NCBI GenBank assembly: GCA_020636315.1 | Contig: JACJYA010000006.1 | Coordinates: forward strand, 62,001-126,000 | Source: Lewinellaceae bacterium | GTDB lineage: Bacteria; Bacteroidota; Bacteroidia; Chitinophagales; Saprospiraceae | Length of the DNA stretch: 64,000 nucleotides | Direction of reading: 5' to 3' | Shown: positions 7,976 through 14,323 of the stretch, piece by piece | Numbering within the stretch: position 1 is the stretch's first letter | How the letters are laid out: each line of letters begins with the position of its first letter | Notes under the pieces: model-generated | What the model was told of the DNA's origin: nothing | Databases searched by the model: none | The model's input: the letters and a program-made list of their open reading frames with translations, nothing else | Translations under genes and position numbers: made by a program

Positions 7976-9574
7976 ATGCGAATTATTATATCTCTTTTAT
8001 TGGTGGCATTCAATGCCCTATCCTTATGGGGGCAAAACACTTTCAGTAAGCGCTTTCACTTTGAATTTCCAGCAGCAGTCTTGACGAGTATTATATCAAC
8101 CGATAGTTGCTATTATGTAACAGGAGTGATCGCTGATTCCATACCACCATACGAGGCTGGAAATGTTTTTGTGAAATTTTCAATACAAGGAGAAATTGGA
8201 TTATTAAAAACAGTAAGAGATACAGTAAAATCCTATCAAACCTGGCTAAATAACCTTAAAGCTTTGCCGGAAGGAGGCTTTGCTGCTGCCGGTTATACAG
8301 TAGATAGCTTAATGAGAGCCTTATTAATTGTTTATGATGAAGATGGCGATACGGTTTTCACCGCACAGTTTCCCAACCCTTATTATCCAGATGAAGGGTT
8401 TATCTTTACTAGAGATATAGAAATATTAGAAAATGGTTATTTACTGTTGAATTGGATCGGTTCTCCTGAAGGCATCAATAATGATGAAATTCAAATTTTA
8501 AGGCTAAACAAAGAAGGCGAGTTGTTATGGGAAGAAGAGTATGGGATTACCTCCAAAGATGACACCCCTCACAATATTATTGCTACTCCTAGCGGCTATA
8601 TTATTGTTTCCATTCGAGACAACACCAATGTCGCCCGTCAGAATTATGAAGCACGCAATCATATTTTTAAAATCAATGAGGATGGTGATGTATTATGGGA
8701 ATATTTCTCGCCTACTGGCGAGCTCCGGGGCAAGGAAGGTAGGGGCATTGCTACAACTGACGGCGGGTTGCTAGTAATTACTGGGCAAGGAGTTGAGGTA
8801 TATATAAACCCTGAAACGGGCCAGATGCGCTGGCATAATTACGTTTTTAAACTGGATTCCAGCCGTCAAGAGGAATGGAGCGTATTAGTACGAGATTCTT
8901 TCCAGGCCATATCCTATAACAACCAACTTACCTCAGGTATAGAAGTTCAGGATGGCAGTGGCTATGCTGTGGCGGGCAATTTAATTGAAGGCACTCCTGA
9001 AGATGGTCTGTATTTCGATGGGGTATTGGCAAAAATATCTTCTGATGGGGTTTTACTTTGGAAAAGATATTACCAACATATTCCAAGCCAAAATACCCGC
9101 CACTACATCAACGACTTAGCCCAGGCGCCCGACGGCGGCTTCATCATGGTTGGCGAAGTACGCGATACCATCAATGCCCCCCGGCAGCAGGGCTGGCTGC
9201 TCAAGGTGGATGAATATGGCTGCCTGGTGCCTGGCTGCGAGCTGGTGAGCGGGGTAAAGTCATCAGACGACTCCAAGTCGTCCGATGACTTTACGCTGCT
9301 GCTCTACCCCAACCCGGTGAGCGAAGAACTGCAGGTGTATTTCTCCGGCCCGGCAGGCGGGGAGCATCACTTCCGCATCCTGGATGCGCAGGGGCGGGAG
9401 TGGCGGCGTTTTTCCACCCGCCTTCCAGCTTCGCCGGACGTAGCCGGCCATGCCGGGCGAAGTTCGGAAGTGACGCTGCTGGTGGAGGTGGACGAGTTGC
9501 CGGCCGGGGTATATTATTTGCAGTATTTGCGGGAGGGGAAGGTAGTGGCGATGGAGGGGTTTGTGAAGCGGTGA
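7976..9574 (+). CDS. T9SS-exported beta-propeller-like protein
   Basis: The 532-residue protein begins with a clear signal peptide (MRIIISLLLVAFNALSLWGQ). Residues about 30-420 contain repeated blade-like units: ITGxxxD segments and G-GxxxAG turns such as PEGGFAAAGYT, TDGGLLVITG and PDGGFIMVGE, typical of secreted Bacteroidota propeller proteins lacking a known ligand. The C-terminus is a type A T9SS sorting domain (LLLYPNPVSEELQVYF to the final GFVKR), predicting export through the outer membrane and surface attachment. Two palindromic segments lie inside the frame, at 9255-9293 (encoding KSSDDSKSSDD just before the sorting domain) and 9429-9462 (inside it). The gene's last 37 bp are partly repeated downstream. 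The substrate or role is unknown. Confidence 0.75.
   Translation: MRIIISLLLVAFNALSLWGQNTFSKRFHFEFPAAVLTSIISTDSCYYVTGVIADSIPPYEAGNVFVKFSIQGEIGLLKTVRDTVKSYQTWLNNLKALPEGGFAAAGYTVDSLMRALLIVYDEDGDTVFTAQFPNPYYPDEGFIFTRDIEILENGYLLLNWIGSPEGINNDEIQILRLNKEGELLWEEEYGITSKDDTPHNIIATPSGYIIVSIRDNTNVARQNYEARNHIFKINEDGDVLWEYFSPTGELRGKEGRGIATTDGGLLVITGQGVEVYINPETGQMRWHNYVFKLDSSRQEEWSVLVRDSFQAISYNNQLTSGIEVQDGSGYAVAGNLIEGTPEDGLYFDGVLAKISSDGVLLWKRYYQHIPSQNTRHYINDLAQAPDGGFIMVGEVRDTINAPRQQGWLLKVDEYGCLVPGCELVSGVKSSDDSKSSDDFTLLLYPNPVSEELQVYFSGPAGGEHHFRILDAQGREWRRFSTRLPASPDVAGHAGRSSEVTLLVEVDELPAGVYYLQYLREGKVVAMEGFVKR
9255..9293. repeat. in-frame 18-bp near-perfect palindrome
   Basis: Arms 9255-9272 and 9276-9293 match at 17 of 18 positions (TAAAGTCATCAGACGACT against the complement of AGTCGTCCGATGACTTTA) around a 3-base spacer. 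It encodes the acidic linker KSSDDSKSSDD between the propeller-like region and the sorting domain. Confidence 0.85.
9429..9462. repeat. in-frame GC-rich imperfect palindrome
   Basis: CTTCGCC (9429-9435) pairs with GGCGAAG (9456-9462), with an internal GCCGGC centre and partial pairing between. It encodes about ASPDVAGHAGR, which interrupts the T9SS sorting domain and looks like an added loop. Confidence 0.6.
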
Positions 9575-9676
9575 GGGCCTAGGCCAATTTTGCCACCCGG
9601 CCGGTTCTCCCCTTTGGGGAGTTAGAGGGGCTGGGACGGGTAGTGGCGATAGAAGCGCTTTGTGAAGCGGTGAGGG
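9541..9676 (+). repeat. direct repeat of the gene's 3' end with 61-bp insert
   Basis: Copy one (9541-9577) includes the last codons and stop of the T9SS gene; copy two (9639-9676) repeats GGTAGTGGCGAT and TTTGTGAAGCGGTGAGGG with a few changes in between. The 61 bp separating them (9578-9638) contains CTCCCCTTTGGGGAG, a small palindrome. Confidence 0.7.
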
Positions 9677-9684
9677 TTTATATG

Positions 9685-9760
9685 AGCTGACAACTTTCTG
9701 TTGTCTGCTCATTTCTACAGGTTCAGGATTAAGTCAGCAGACAACGGAAAGTTGTTAGCT
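9685..9760. repeat. 25-bp inverted repeat between convergent genes
   Basis: Arms 9685-9709 and 9736-9760 match at 23 of 25 positions (AGCTGACAACTTTC / GAAAGTTGTTAGCT) around 26 bases. It lies in the 312-bp gap (9575-9886) between convergent genes, so it may work as a two-way terminator, or be a small non-coding mobile repeat. The rest of the gap holds only the direct repeat above. Confidence 0.7.
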
Positions 9761-9886
9761 GACGGGGGGATAGTTCAATTAAGCGTGTCCGCATTAGGCT
9801 AATCCGTTGGTTTCCAGAGTAACAAAGAACCCAGGAACCAGAAACTATGAACACTCCCCTGACGGGGCTTGGTGAGGTGCATTACG

Positions 9887-11029
9887 CTACATTCCCCTAA
9901 GTACCTTCCCTGCCCGCTCCAGCGTCTCCTCCGTTTTGGCGAAGCACAGGCGGATCACTTTGTCTTCGCAACCATTGGAATAGAAAGCCGACACCGGAAT
10001 GGCCGCCACGCCCCATTCGGTGGTCATTCGTTTGGCGAACTCCATATCCGGCTCATCGCTGATGGCGCTGTAGTCGAAGAGGTAGAAGTAGGTGCCCTCG
10101 CAGCGCAGGGGCCGCAGGCGGGAGCCTTTCATAGTTTCGAGGAAGAAATCTCTTTTTTGCTGGAAGAAAGCAGGCAGAGAAAGGTAAGTTTCCGGATCGG
10201 CCAGGTAGTCGGCCAGGGCATATTGCACGGGGGTATTGACGGTGAACACATTGAACTGGTGCACCTTGCGGAACTCCGCCATCAGGTGAGCGGACGCCAG
10301 GCAGTAGCCTACCTTCCAGCCGGTGTTGTGGAAGGTCTTGCCAAAGGAAAAGGTAGCCAGGCAGCGCTCCCACAGGGCGGGATAGCGGAGTACGCTCTGG
10401 TGTTCCTGCCCGTCGTAGATCAGGTGTTCATAGACCTCGTCGCTGAGCACCAGGATGTCGGTGCCGGCGGTGAGCTTTTCCAGCGCCAGCATATCTTCAG
10501 CCTTAAGAATGGTGCCAGTGGGGTTGTGCGGCGTGTTGATGATGATCATGCGGGTGCGAGAGGTCACCAGCTGGCCCAGTTCGGCCCAATCCACCCGGTA
10601 ATCCGGCGCATGGAGCTGGTAGGGCACTGGTGTGCCGCCATTGACCTCGATGGACGGCTTATAGGAATCGTAGGCCGGCTCGATGAGGATGGCCTCGTCG
10701 CCGGGGCGGATGAAAGCCGTAATGGCGGTGAAGATGGCCTGAGTAGCGCCGGCGGTGATGGTGATCTCGGTATCGGGGTTGATCGTTGCGCCGTAGAGCT
10801 GTTCTACCTTTTCCGCCAGCCGCTCCCGCAGGCCTGCTACGCCCGGCATGGGGGCGTACTGGTTGTAGCCTTTTTTCATGTAGTGGCAAACCAGCTCAGA
10901 CAGGCGCTCCGGAGACGGAAAATTCGGAAAGCCCTGCGACAGGTTGATCGCCCCGTGCTCATTGGCCAGGGCCGACATGACGGTGAAGATGGTGGTGCCG
11001 ACGTGGGGAAGTTTGGAGGTGAGTTGCAT
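9887..11029 (-). CDS. PLP-dependent methionine/aromatic aminotransferase (YbdL-like)
   Basis: A 380-residue fold-type I aminotransferase. Visible motifs are INLSQGFPNF near the N-terminus, YAPMPGVAGLRE, GATQAIF, NTPHNPTG, LSDEVYEHLIYD and the PLP lysine in SFGKTFHNTGWKVGY. This set fits the YbdL/kynurenine-aminotransferase-like group, which transaminates methionine, phenylalanine and tyrosine with 2-oxo acids in the cytoplasm. The start follows a TACTTTTG promoter element 28 bp upstream. It lies next to a pterin dehydratase gene on the same strand and a putative homogentisate-derived quinone cluster, so a tyrosine-to-hydroxyphenylpyruvate role is possible, but methionine salvage is the default reading of the family. 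Confidence 0.85.
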   Translation of the reverse strand: MQLTSKLPHVGTTIFTVMSALANEHGAINLSQGFPNFPSPERLSELVCHYMKKGYNQYAPMPGVAGLRERLAEKVEQLYGATINPDTEITITAGATQAIFTAITAFIRPGDEAILIEPAYDSYKPSIEVNGGTPVPYQLHAPDYRVDWAELGQLVTSRTRMIIINTPHNPTGTILKAEDMLALEKLTAGTDILVLSDEVYEHLIYDGQEHQSVLRYPALWERCLATFSFGKTFHNTGWKVGYCLASAHLMAEFRKVHQFNVFTVNTPVQYALADYLADPETYLSLPAFFQQKRDFFLETMKGSRLRPLRCEGTYFYLFDYSAISDEPDMEFAKRMTTEWGVAAIPVSAFYSNGCEDKVIRLCFAKTEETLERAGKVLRGM

Positions 11030-11056
11030 AACTTTTGGTTAGGATTCGTTTCCATG

Positions 11057-11064
11057 CAAAAGTA
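11057..11064 (-). promoter_or_regulatory. -7 promoter element for aminotransferase gene
   Basis: On the minus strand this reads TACTTTTG, an exact TAnnTTTG match, 28 bp before the start codon and similar in placement to the DoxX promoter. No clear -33 element was found. Confidence 0.5.
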
Positions 11065-11128
11065 GGAGAAATTTGCCGGCATTCCATCCTGCCAACAGCG
11101 AATGGCGAACAGCGAAAAGCAAACTACC

Positions 11129-11371
11129 CTAACTATACCGCTTATAAACCTTATCGATCGCCCCGGCCAGCTGGTGGTCCTTCTCGGTCACCTTGCCGCC
11201 CGCATCATGGGTGTTCAGCGCAAACTCGACAGTGTTGTACACATTGTGCCAGTCCGGATGATGCTGCATTTTCTCGGCGTGGAAGGCTACTTCGGTCATG
11301 AAGGCGAAGGCTTCGGTGAAATCTTTGAATTTGAAGGCTGCTTTGAGTTGGTTGTTTTCTTCTTTCCACAT
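11129..11371 (-). CDS. phhB: 4a-hydroxytetrahydrobiopterin dehydratase
   Basis: The 80-residue protein starting MWKEENNQLKAAF fits the pterin-4a-carbinolamine dehydratase family, including the signature region EKMQHHPDWHNVYNTV, with the paired His and the Asp-Trp of the active site, and LTTH-like ALNTHDAGG. It would recycle the pterin cofactor after phenylalanine hydroxylation, so it supports phenylalanine-to-tyrosine conversion. The frame extends upstream through a tandem octamer array, but that part encodes a repetitive HQHINTST string and is not credible protein. The array begins 10 bp upstream of the start codon, so copy number changes could alter expression. Confidence 0.85.
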   Translation of the reverse strand: MWKEENNQLKAAFKFKDFTEAFAFMTEVAFHAEKMQHHPDWHNVYNTVEFALNTHDAGGKVTEKDHQLAGAIDKVYKRYS

Positions 11372-11380
11372 GGTAGGTTG

Positions 11381-11484
11381 TGTTGATGTGTTGATGTGTT
11401 GATGTGTTGATGTGTTGATGTGTTGATGTGTTGATGTGCATTTGTGCATTTGTGCATTCGTGCATTCGTGCATTCGTGCATTTG
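11381..11484. repeat. two adjacent octamer tandem arrays
   Basis: Seven uninterrupted copies of TGTTGATG (11381-11436) are followed directly by six copies of TGCATTTG/TGCATTCG (11437-11484): thirteen 8-bp units in 104 bp. The arrays fill the region just upstream of phhB and lie about 120 bp before the divergent geranylgeranyl reductase gene. Short perfect units of this kind gain and lose copies by slippage. Confidence 0.95.
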
Positions 11485-11602
11485 TGTTAAGGGGAAAAAG
11501 GGTCAAATGTTCATGAGAAATGGGTGCCATTTTGGAGGAAAACCGATTTTGGCTGAACCACTCTGCCGGTTTAGGGTTCGAATAGAAGTAAAATATCTCT
11601 CT

Positions 11603-12778
11603 ATGCCAGACTCCCAATACGACCTTGTGATCATCGGCTCGGGGCCCGCCGGCTCCACCACTGCCCGCTTTGCGGCTCAACACGGGCTGAAAGTATTGCT
11701 GGTGGACAAGCGGCAGGAACTGGGCGCCCCCATACAGTGTTCGGGGGCGGTGAGCCGCCACGCTCTGGAAGAGGTGGGAATAACGCCGGATGCCGAGTTC
11801 ATCCACGAGCCCATCTACGGATTCGGCATTTACAACGGGAGAGGAGAAAAAACCACCATCGACTACCGCCGGCTCAAGCCGGAAGAATACGGCCCGGAGG
11901 ACGGCAAAAAACCTCTGGGCTATGTGGTGGACCGCCGCCGCTTCGACCGCTACCTGATGACGCAGGCGGAGCGGGCAGGGGTGGAGGTGTGGCTGAAGAC
12001 GGAAGGCCTTTCCTACCGTCCGGACGCCAACGGCAGCTGCGAGGTTTTCCTGCGTCGCTTCAACCAGGAAATCAAGGTCAAAGCCCGGATATTAGTCGGC
12101 GCCGACGGCCTGCAGTCGCAAGTCGGTAAGTGGGCGGGGCTGCGCACCCACATCAAGATCACGGAGCTGGCCAGCTGCCTGCAGTTCATCGTCGATCAGG
12201 TAGAAACGGAGGGCCTGCTGGAGATCATCACCGGTCATGAATGGGCGCCGGGGGGCTACGCCTGGGTTTTCCCCAAGGGACATGGCTACGCCGAGATCGG
12301 CCTGGGCGTCATTTCCACCATGACGGATAAGGATGCCCAATGGCATCTCGATAAATTCATCCGCCAATCCTTTTTCAAAGATCGCTTTGAAAATTCCCGC
12401 ATCCTGGAGATACAGGGGGGCGGCGTGCCGCTGGCGGCGCCCCTGCGCACCCAGTATGCCGACAACCTCATTCTGGTGGGCGATGCTGCCCGCCACGTCA
12501 ACCCCATCACCGGCGGCGGCATACATACGGCCCTGAGCGGCGGATACATTGCCGGCAACTTCCTGGCCGAATTCCTGAACAGTGGCCAACCACCCACTGC
12601 CCAAAACCTCGAAGGCTATCAAAACGCCTGGCTGGAAGCCCTGGGCAACAAAATGTGGAAACTTTACGGCGTAAAGGCCGATATTTTCCGAAACAATGAC
12701 ATCGAGGAGCGCGATGCCTTACTGTATCAAACCATGGCCGGCTACTTCAGCCCGAATTCCGAATACAAGAAAATCTGA
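11603..12778 (+). CDS. geranylgeranyl reductase family FAD protein
   Basis: The chosen start, MPDSQYDLVIIGSGPAGS, puts the FAD GxGxxG at residues 12-17. The frame upstream has no family features. Further motifs are GAPIQCSGAVS near residue 45, a YVVDRRRFDRYL segment, and GDAARHVNPITGGGIHTAL in the C-terminal third. These are hallmarks of the ChlP/BchP and archaeal geranylgeranyl reductase family, which saturate three double bonds of geranylgeranyl groups to give phytyl. The 391-residue length is normal. A ferredoxin gene follows after 6 bp, matching the known use of ferredoxin as electron donor by some members. Further downstream are prenylquinone genes, so phytyl diphosphate or a prenylated quinone is the likely substrate. 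Confidence 0.85.
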   Translation: MPDSQYDLVIIGSGPAGSTTARFAAQHGLKVLLVDKRQELGAPIQCSGAVSRHALEEVGITPDAEFIHEPIYGFGIYNGRGEKTTIDYRRLKPEEYGPEDGKKPLGYVVDRRRFDRYLMTQAERAGVEVWLKTEGLSYRPDANGSCEVFLRRFNQEIKVKARILVGADGLQSQVGKWAGLRTHIKITELASCLQFIVDQVETEGLLEIITGHEWAPGGYAWVFPKGHGYAEIGLGVISTMTDKDAQWHLDKFIRQSFFKDRFENSRILEIQGGGVPLAAPLRTQYADNLILVGDAARHVNPITGGGIHTALSGGYIAGNFLAEFLNSGQPPTAQNLEGYQNAWLEALGNKMWKLYGVKADIFRNNDIEERDALLYQTMAGYFSPNSEYKKI

Positions 12779-12784
12779 ACACCT

Positions 12785-12985
12785 ATGTCCAAAAAAGAAC
12801 CCGTCATTTTCGCCATCGGCTGGAACGCCTGCATCAACTGCGGGGCCTGTGTAGCTATCTGCCCGCAGGAAGCCGGCTTCATCAGCCCCTTTGATACCAT
12901 TGCGGTGGACCGGCCCTGCGATATTGCCTGTTTGTTGTGTGAGGATATCTGCCCGGTGAGTACGATTACCCACAAGCGGGCGTGA
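12785..12985 (+). CDS. 2[4Fe-4S] ferredoxin, probable partner of geranylgeranyl reductase
   Basis: A 66-residue protein with two cluster motifs: CINCGACVAICP (CxxCxxCxxxCP) and CDIACLLCEDICP (Cx3Cx2Cx3CP). The second has one extra residue between its first two cysteines. There is no signal peptide, so it is cytoplasmic. It starts 6 bp after the reductase stop codon, so the two are surely co-transcribed, and it most likely delivers electrons for reduction of the isoprenoid side chain. The following 168 bp hold TGGATGGTTA-type short repeats and no clear promoter. Confidence 0.88.
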   Translation: MSKKEPVIFAIGWNACINCGACVAICPQEAGFISPFDTIAVDRPCDIACLLCEDICPVSTITHKRA

Positions 12986-13153
12986 GGGGGATTGTTGGAT
13001 GGTTAGAGGGCTGGATGGTTAAATGGTTTGACCGCAGCATTGTTCAGGCCATCTCAACAATCAAACAATCTAACAATCTACCCCAGAGTTCAAAAGGAAA
13101 AAATACCATTTCTTTATCATGACTGAAAATCGTGGTAACATAAAACACCTCAA

Positions 13154-14062
13154 ATGCGACTGATCCAACACAAGAAAGAGGCCTACTGGTTCTACCGCTA
13201 CCTGTCTATCTTTTACGACAAGCTGGTCAACCCCTTATTCTGGACAAAGCGCATGCGGGATGAGGCGCTGGAGCTGGGGCAACTGGAGCAAGATGGTTTG
13301 AAGATCATCGACGTCGGTTCCGGGACGGGCTTCACCACCGAGGGCATTGTGCGGCTGGCTTCGGCAGAAAGAGTAACCTGTGTGGATCAGAGCCCCCATC
13401 AGATGGCGAAAGCGAAGAAAAAGGCCGTGTTGCAGGGCTGTACCTTTCAATTGGGCGATGCGGAGAACATCCCCTTCGGCACCGACGAATTCGACCGCTA
13501 CGTTTCTGCCGGCAGCATCGAGTACTGGCCCAACCCGCAGCAAGGCATCAATGAGGCCTACCGGGTCGTCAAGCCGGGCGGCATAGCCCTGATGATCGGC
13601 CCGCTGGAGCCGGAAAACGCCATCGCCCGCTTTATGGCCAATACCTGGATGCTGTTCCCCAAAGAGGAAGAGTATATGCACTGGTTTCGAGAGGCGGGGT
13701 TTCAGGATATCAGGGTGCGGTATGTGAAACCGCACTGGGTGACGGGCCGAGGAGAGTACGGCATCGCCATTTCCGGGGTAAAACCCCGGGCGGGCCTGCC
13801 TCCGGCGGCAGCGCCTGCTCCGGCAGGCGATGCGGAAGAGAAAATGACGGCAGGCCGGTGGCTGCAACTGGCCGGCAGGGTGCTCATCGGTTCGCTGGCG
13901 GGTTTTGTTTTTATTCCGGCGGCTCTGTTCGGCTACCTGCGCCGGGCGTTCAACGGGCAGCAAGAGGTGCCGGAAGAATACCGGGAGCGGCTGAATGGGT
14001 ATCAGGTTACTGCCCTGGCAGTTATTGTTTTGATTATTGGGCTGGCGATTTATTTAATATGA
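13154..14062 (+). CDS. MPBQ/MSBQ methyltransferase homologue (plant VTE3 type)
   Basis: The 302-residue sequence follows plant VTE3 (2-methyl-6-phytylbenzoquinol methyltransferase) closely as I recall it: QHKKEAYWFYRYLSIFYD at residues 5-22, NPLFWTKRMRDEALE, the SAM motif DVGSGTGF (53-60), DQSPHQMAKAK (from Asp78), DAENIPFGTDEFDRYVSAGS, IEYWPNPQ, and WMLFPKEEEYMHWF. As in plants, two C-terminal hydrophobic helices (about 238-262 and 283-302) would anchor it to the membrane. The linker before them (RAGLPPAAAPAPAGDAEE) is encoded by two GC-rich palindromes. The known reaction adds the second ring methyl to tocopherol and plastoquinone precursors. A general quinone methyltransferase is the alternative, but the shared motifs are unusually specific. 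Confidence 0.85.
   Translation: MRLIQHKKEAYWFYRYLSIFYDKLVNPLFWTKRMRDEALELGQLEQDGLKIIDVGSGTGFTTEGIVRLASAERVTCVDQSPHQMAKAKKKAVLQGCTFQLGDAENIPFGTDEFDRYVSAGSIEYWPNPQQGINEAYRVVKPGGIALMIGPLEPENAIARFMANTWMLFPKEEEYMHWFREAGFQDIRVRYVKPHWVTGRGEYGIAISGVKPRAGLPPAAAPAPAGDAEEKMTAGRWLQLAGRVLIGSLAGFVFIPAALFGYLRRAFNGQQEVPEEYRERLNGYQVTALAVIVLIIGLAIYLI
13796..13829. repeat. two in-frame GC-rich hairpins encoding an Ala/Pro linker
   Basis: CTGCC (13796-13800) pairs with GGCAG (13807-13811), and CGCCTGC (13812-13818) pairs with GCAGGCG (13823-13829) around a TCCG loop. They encode the Ala/Pro-rich linker between the methyltransferase domain and its membrane anchor. Confidence 0.75.
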
Positions 14063-14127
14063 TCATTACTGTATTGCTATTCGGCTGAAAATGCCTGCCC
14101 CTACCTCAATCCTAAAGGATGGCCAGG

Positions 14128-14180
14128 CATTTCCAGCCTTTGCTCCCTTCAGGGTTTGGGGCAAACAAAGGCTTGAAATG
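14128..14180. repeat. 15-bp inverted repeat between the two methyltransferase genes
   Basis: Arms 14128-14142 (CATTTCCAGCCTTTG) and 14166-14180 (CAAAGGCTTGAAATG) match at 14 of 15 positions around 23 bases. It lies 65 bp after the VTE3-like stop and 143 bp before the VTE4-like start, so it could be a terminator or attenuator dividing the cluster into two transcripts. The AT-rich stretch after it (14195-14235) might hold a promoter but has no exact TAnnTTTG. Confidence 0.65.
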
Positions 14181-14323
14181 TCATTTCGAAGCTGGACCAG
14201 ATAATTACTTCTAAAAGACTTAATACTATAAACATTCGAAGTGGCCTGGAGGCCCGCGTTCCTGTTAAAGGAACAAAGTAGTGTTTGCTGGTTTTCGAAA
14301 CCTGTCAGTCTAAAAAGATAAAA

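Noticed and set aside
9869..11065. 398-codon plus-strand frame opposite the aminotransferase
   Set aside because: The minus strand encodes a clear PLP aminotransferase with all motifs; the plus product is a shadow.
11205..11481. minus-strand frames encoding HQHINTST repeats
   Set aside because: They translate the octamer array itself, read in several frames; a frame without stops is expected from such repeats.
11381..11484. CRISPR array
   Set aside because: Units are 8 bp without spacers and no cas gene is present anywhere in the window.
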